From positions 2,542,001-2,606,000 of the forward strand of contig OOIN01000001.1 in NCBI GenBank assembly GCA_900323505.1: a stretch of DNA of 64,000 nucleotides. The letters run 5' to 3'. The number at the start of each line of letters is the position of its first letter. The first letter of the stretch is position 1. The notes under the pieces are model-generated. The model did no database searches. It was not told the DNA's origin and was given only the letters and a program-made list of their open reading frames with translations. The position numbers and the translations under genes were made by a program. This document shows positions 63,363 through 64,000 of this stretch, piece by piece. Source of the stretch: Ustilago trichophora. Its lineage: Eukaryota; Basidiomycota; Ustilaginomycetes; Ustilaginales; Ustilaginaceae.

Positions 63363-64000
63363 TTACCAGGGCACGTCCTCGAGCTCGAGTTCTGCCCCTT
63401 CGATGGCGAAGGAGAAGCCTCCTGCTGGAGCAACTGTTTCTGCATCTGCATCAGCGGAAGACGAAGTAGTGGTGGCGATGGTGGTGGTCATAGGCTCGCC
63501 TTTGAGCTTCTCCCACCAACTCGGGCCTGTGTTTGCCGACGCTTTCTTCTTGGGCTGTGGTGCGGTTCTACGCAACAGCGCACAGGTTTCACGTCGGGTC
63601 GTTTCCAGATCGGCGACCTGCTTCAGACTGTTTTCGAGCAATGTAGGGTCAAAACGGCCAAGACGGTCGCAGAATAGTTCGGAGACGTTGAATCCTGCTC
63701 CATCGCATTCTTCTTCGTCGTCGTCGTTGGCAGTAGACGATGGCTTGGTGAGGCTGCTGCTACCGATCGAGGCTGCTTGACGGCCCGGTGCGAGTGAAAT
63801 GGTATCAGAAGGCACCGATGCGTCAATCTGGCTGCGTTTGAACCCGGACAGCTGGTCAGACTTGTTCTTCATAAAGTCGAGAACGATACCCAGCTCCGCG
63901 GGGGAGACAAAGTTCTGCGTCAATGCAACGGATTCTTCGAGGTTGATAACGAGATGCCACCAGCCACTGGGGACGTAGAGCACCTCGCCTTCCTCACAAA
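63363..64000 (-). CDS. JmjC-domain protein, JMJD6-like, 3' end only
   Basis: Partial: the gene enters from the right edge (no start inside). The visible part begins within the JmjC fold at CEEGEVLYVPSGWWHLVINL, including the conserved iron-ligand histidine (WWH) and the following NLEESVALTQNFVSP, a block characteristic of JMJD6/phosphatidylserine-receptor-type 2-oxoglutarate oxygenases. A 170-residue C-terminal extension follows, with an acidic patch (DDDEEE), a Lys-rich stretch (PKKKASAN) and a disordered end (stop at 63363). Substrate (lysyl hydroxylation or demethylation) cannot be told from this fragment. It is convergent with the Rad5-type gene. Confidence 0.85.
   Translation of the reverse strand, partial: CEEGEVLYVPSGWWHLVINLEESVALTQNFVSPAELGIVLDFMKNKSDQLSGFKRSQIDASVPSDTISLAPGRQAASIGSSSLTKPSSTANDDDEEECDGAGFNVSELFCDRLGRFDPTLLENSLKQVADLETTRRETCALLRRTAPQPKKKASANTGPSWWEKLKGEPMTTTIATTTSSSADADAETVAPAGGFSFAIEGAELELEDVPW

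Overview
The window reads as nuclear DNA of a smut fungus (Ustilaginomycotina, probably Ustilaginaceae). The evidence is the mix of mostly intron-free, Ser/Pro-rich eukaryotic genes, GT-AG introns of about 65-110 bp where introns occur, housekeeping proteins of basidiomycete type (Rsm22, Mtg1, Ima1, Kre6/Skn1, Rad5, Bin3) and a cluster of small secreted cysteine-rich proteins like those smuts make in the host plant. I cannot name the species from sequence alone. All calls come from reading translations and splice signals; no database search was possible.

Layout. 0.4-5.5 kb: a doubtful small ORF and a Ser-rich PH-domain protein. 5.6-6.3 kb: a repeat element rich in GGTGGCTCC. 6.4-23.7 kb: housekeeping block (heme oxygenase, Bin3-type RNA methyltransferase, RRM-like protein, mitoribosomal Rsm22, inner nuclear membrane Ima1, fumarase, mitochondrial GTPase Mtg1). 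24-26 kb: carnitine acetyltransferase. 26-30 kb: a gene-poor 4 kb. 30-34.8 kb: a 1597-residue membrane megasynthase with adenylation, carrier and three beta-helix acyltransferase-like regions. 36.4-39.7 kb: M1 aminopeptidase.

39.9-47.3 kb is the accessory core: five related secreted-protein loci, not described to my knowledge in this form. One is a decayed copy with a transposable element in its second intron, three are single-module genes of three exons, and one is a 455-residue protein made of three tandem copies of the module. The module has up to eight cysteines and identical intron phases in all copies. Copies of the GGTGGCTCC element lie on both sides of the four intact genes. Another secreted cysteine-containing protein lies at 48.4-49.2 kb.

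50-64 kb: an unrecognised Ser/Arg-tailed protein, a 98-base poly(A) tract next to a fold-back Tc1/mariner-type non-autonomous element, Kre6/Skn1-type glucan synthesis protein, adenosine kinase, Rad5-type repair helicase/ubiquitin ligase and the 3' end of a JmjC (JMJD6-like) gene that runs off the window.

Functional links are loose. Fumarase, carnitine acetyltransferase and heme oxygenase serve central and iron metabolism; Rsm22 and Mtg1 both serve mitoribosome assembly. The effector-like cluster is the only clear co-located gene family, and it is probably co-regulated during plant colonisation (inference).
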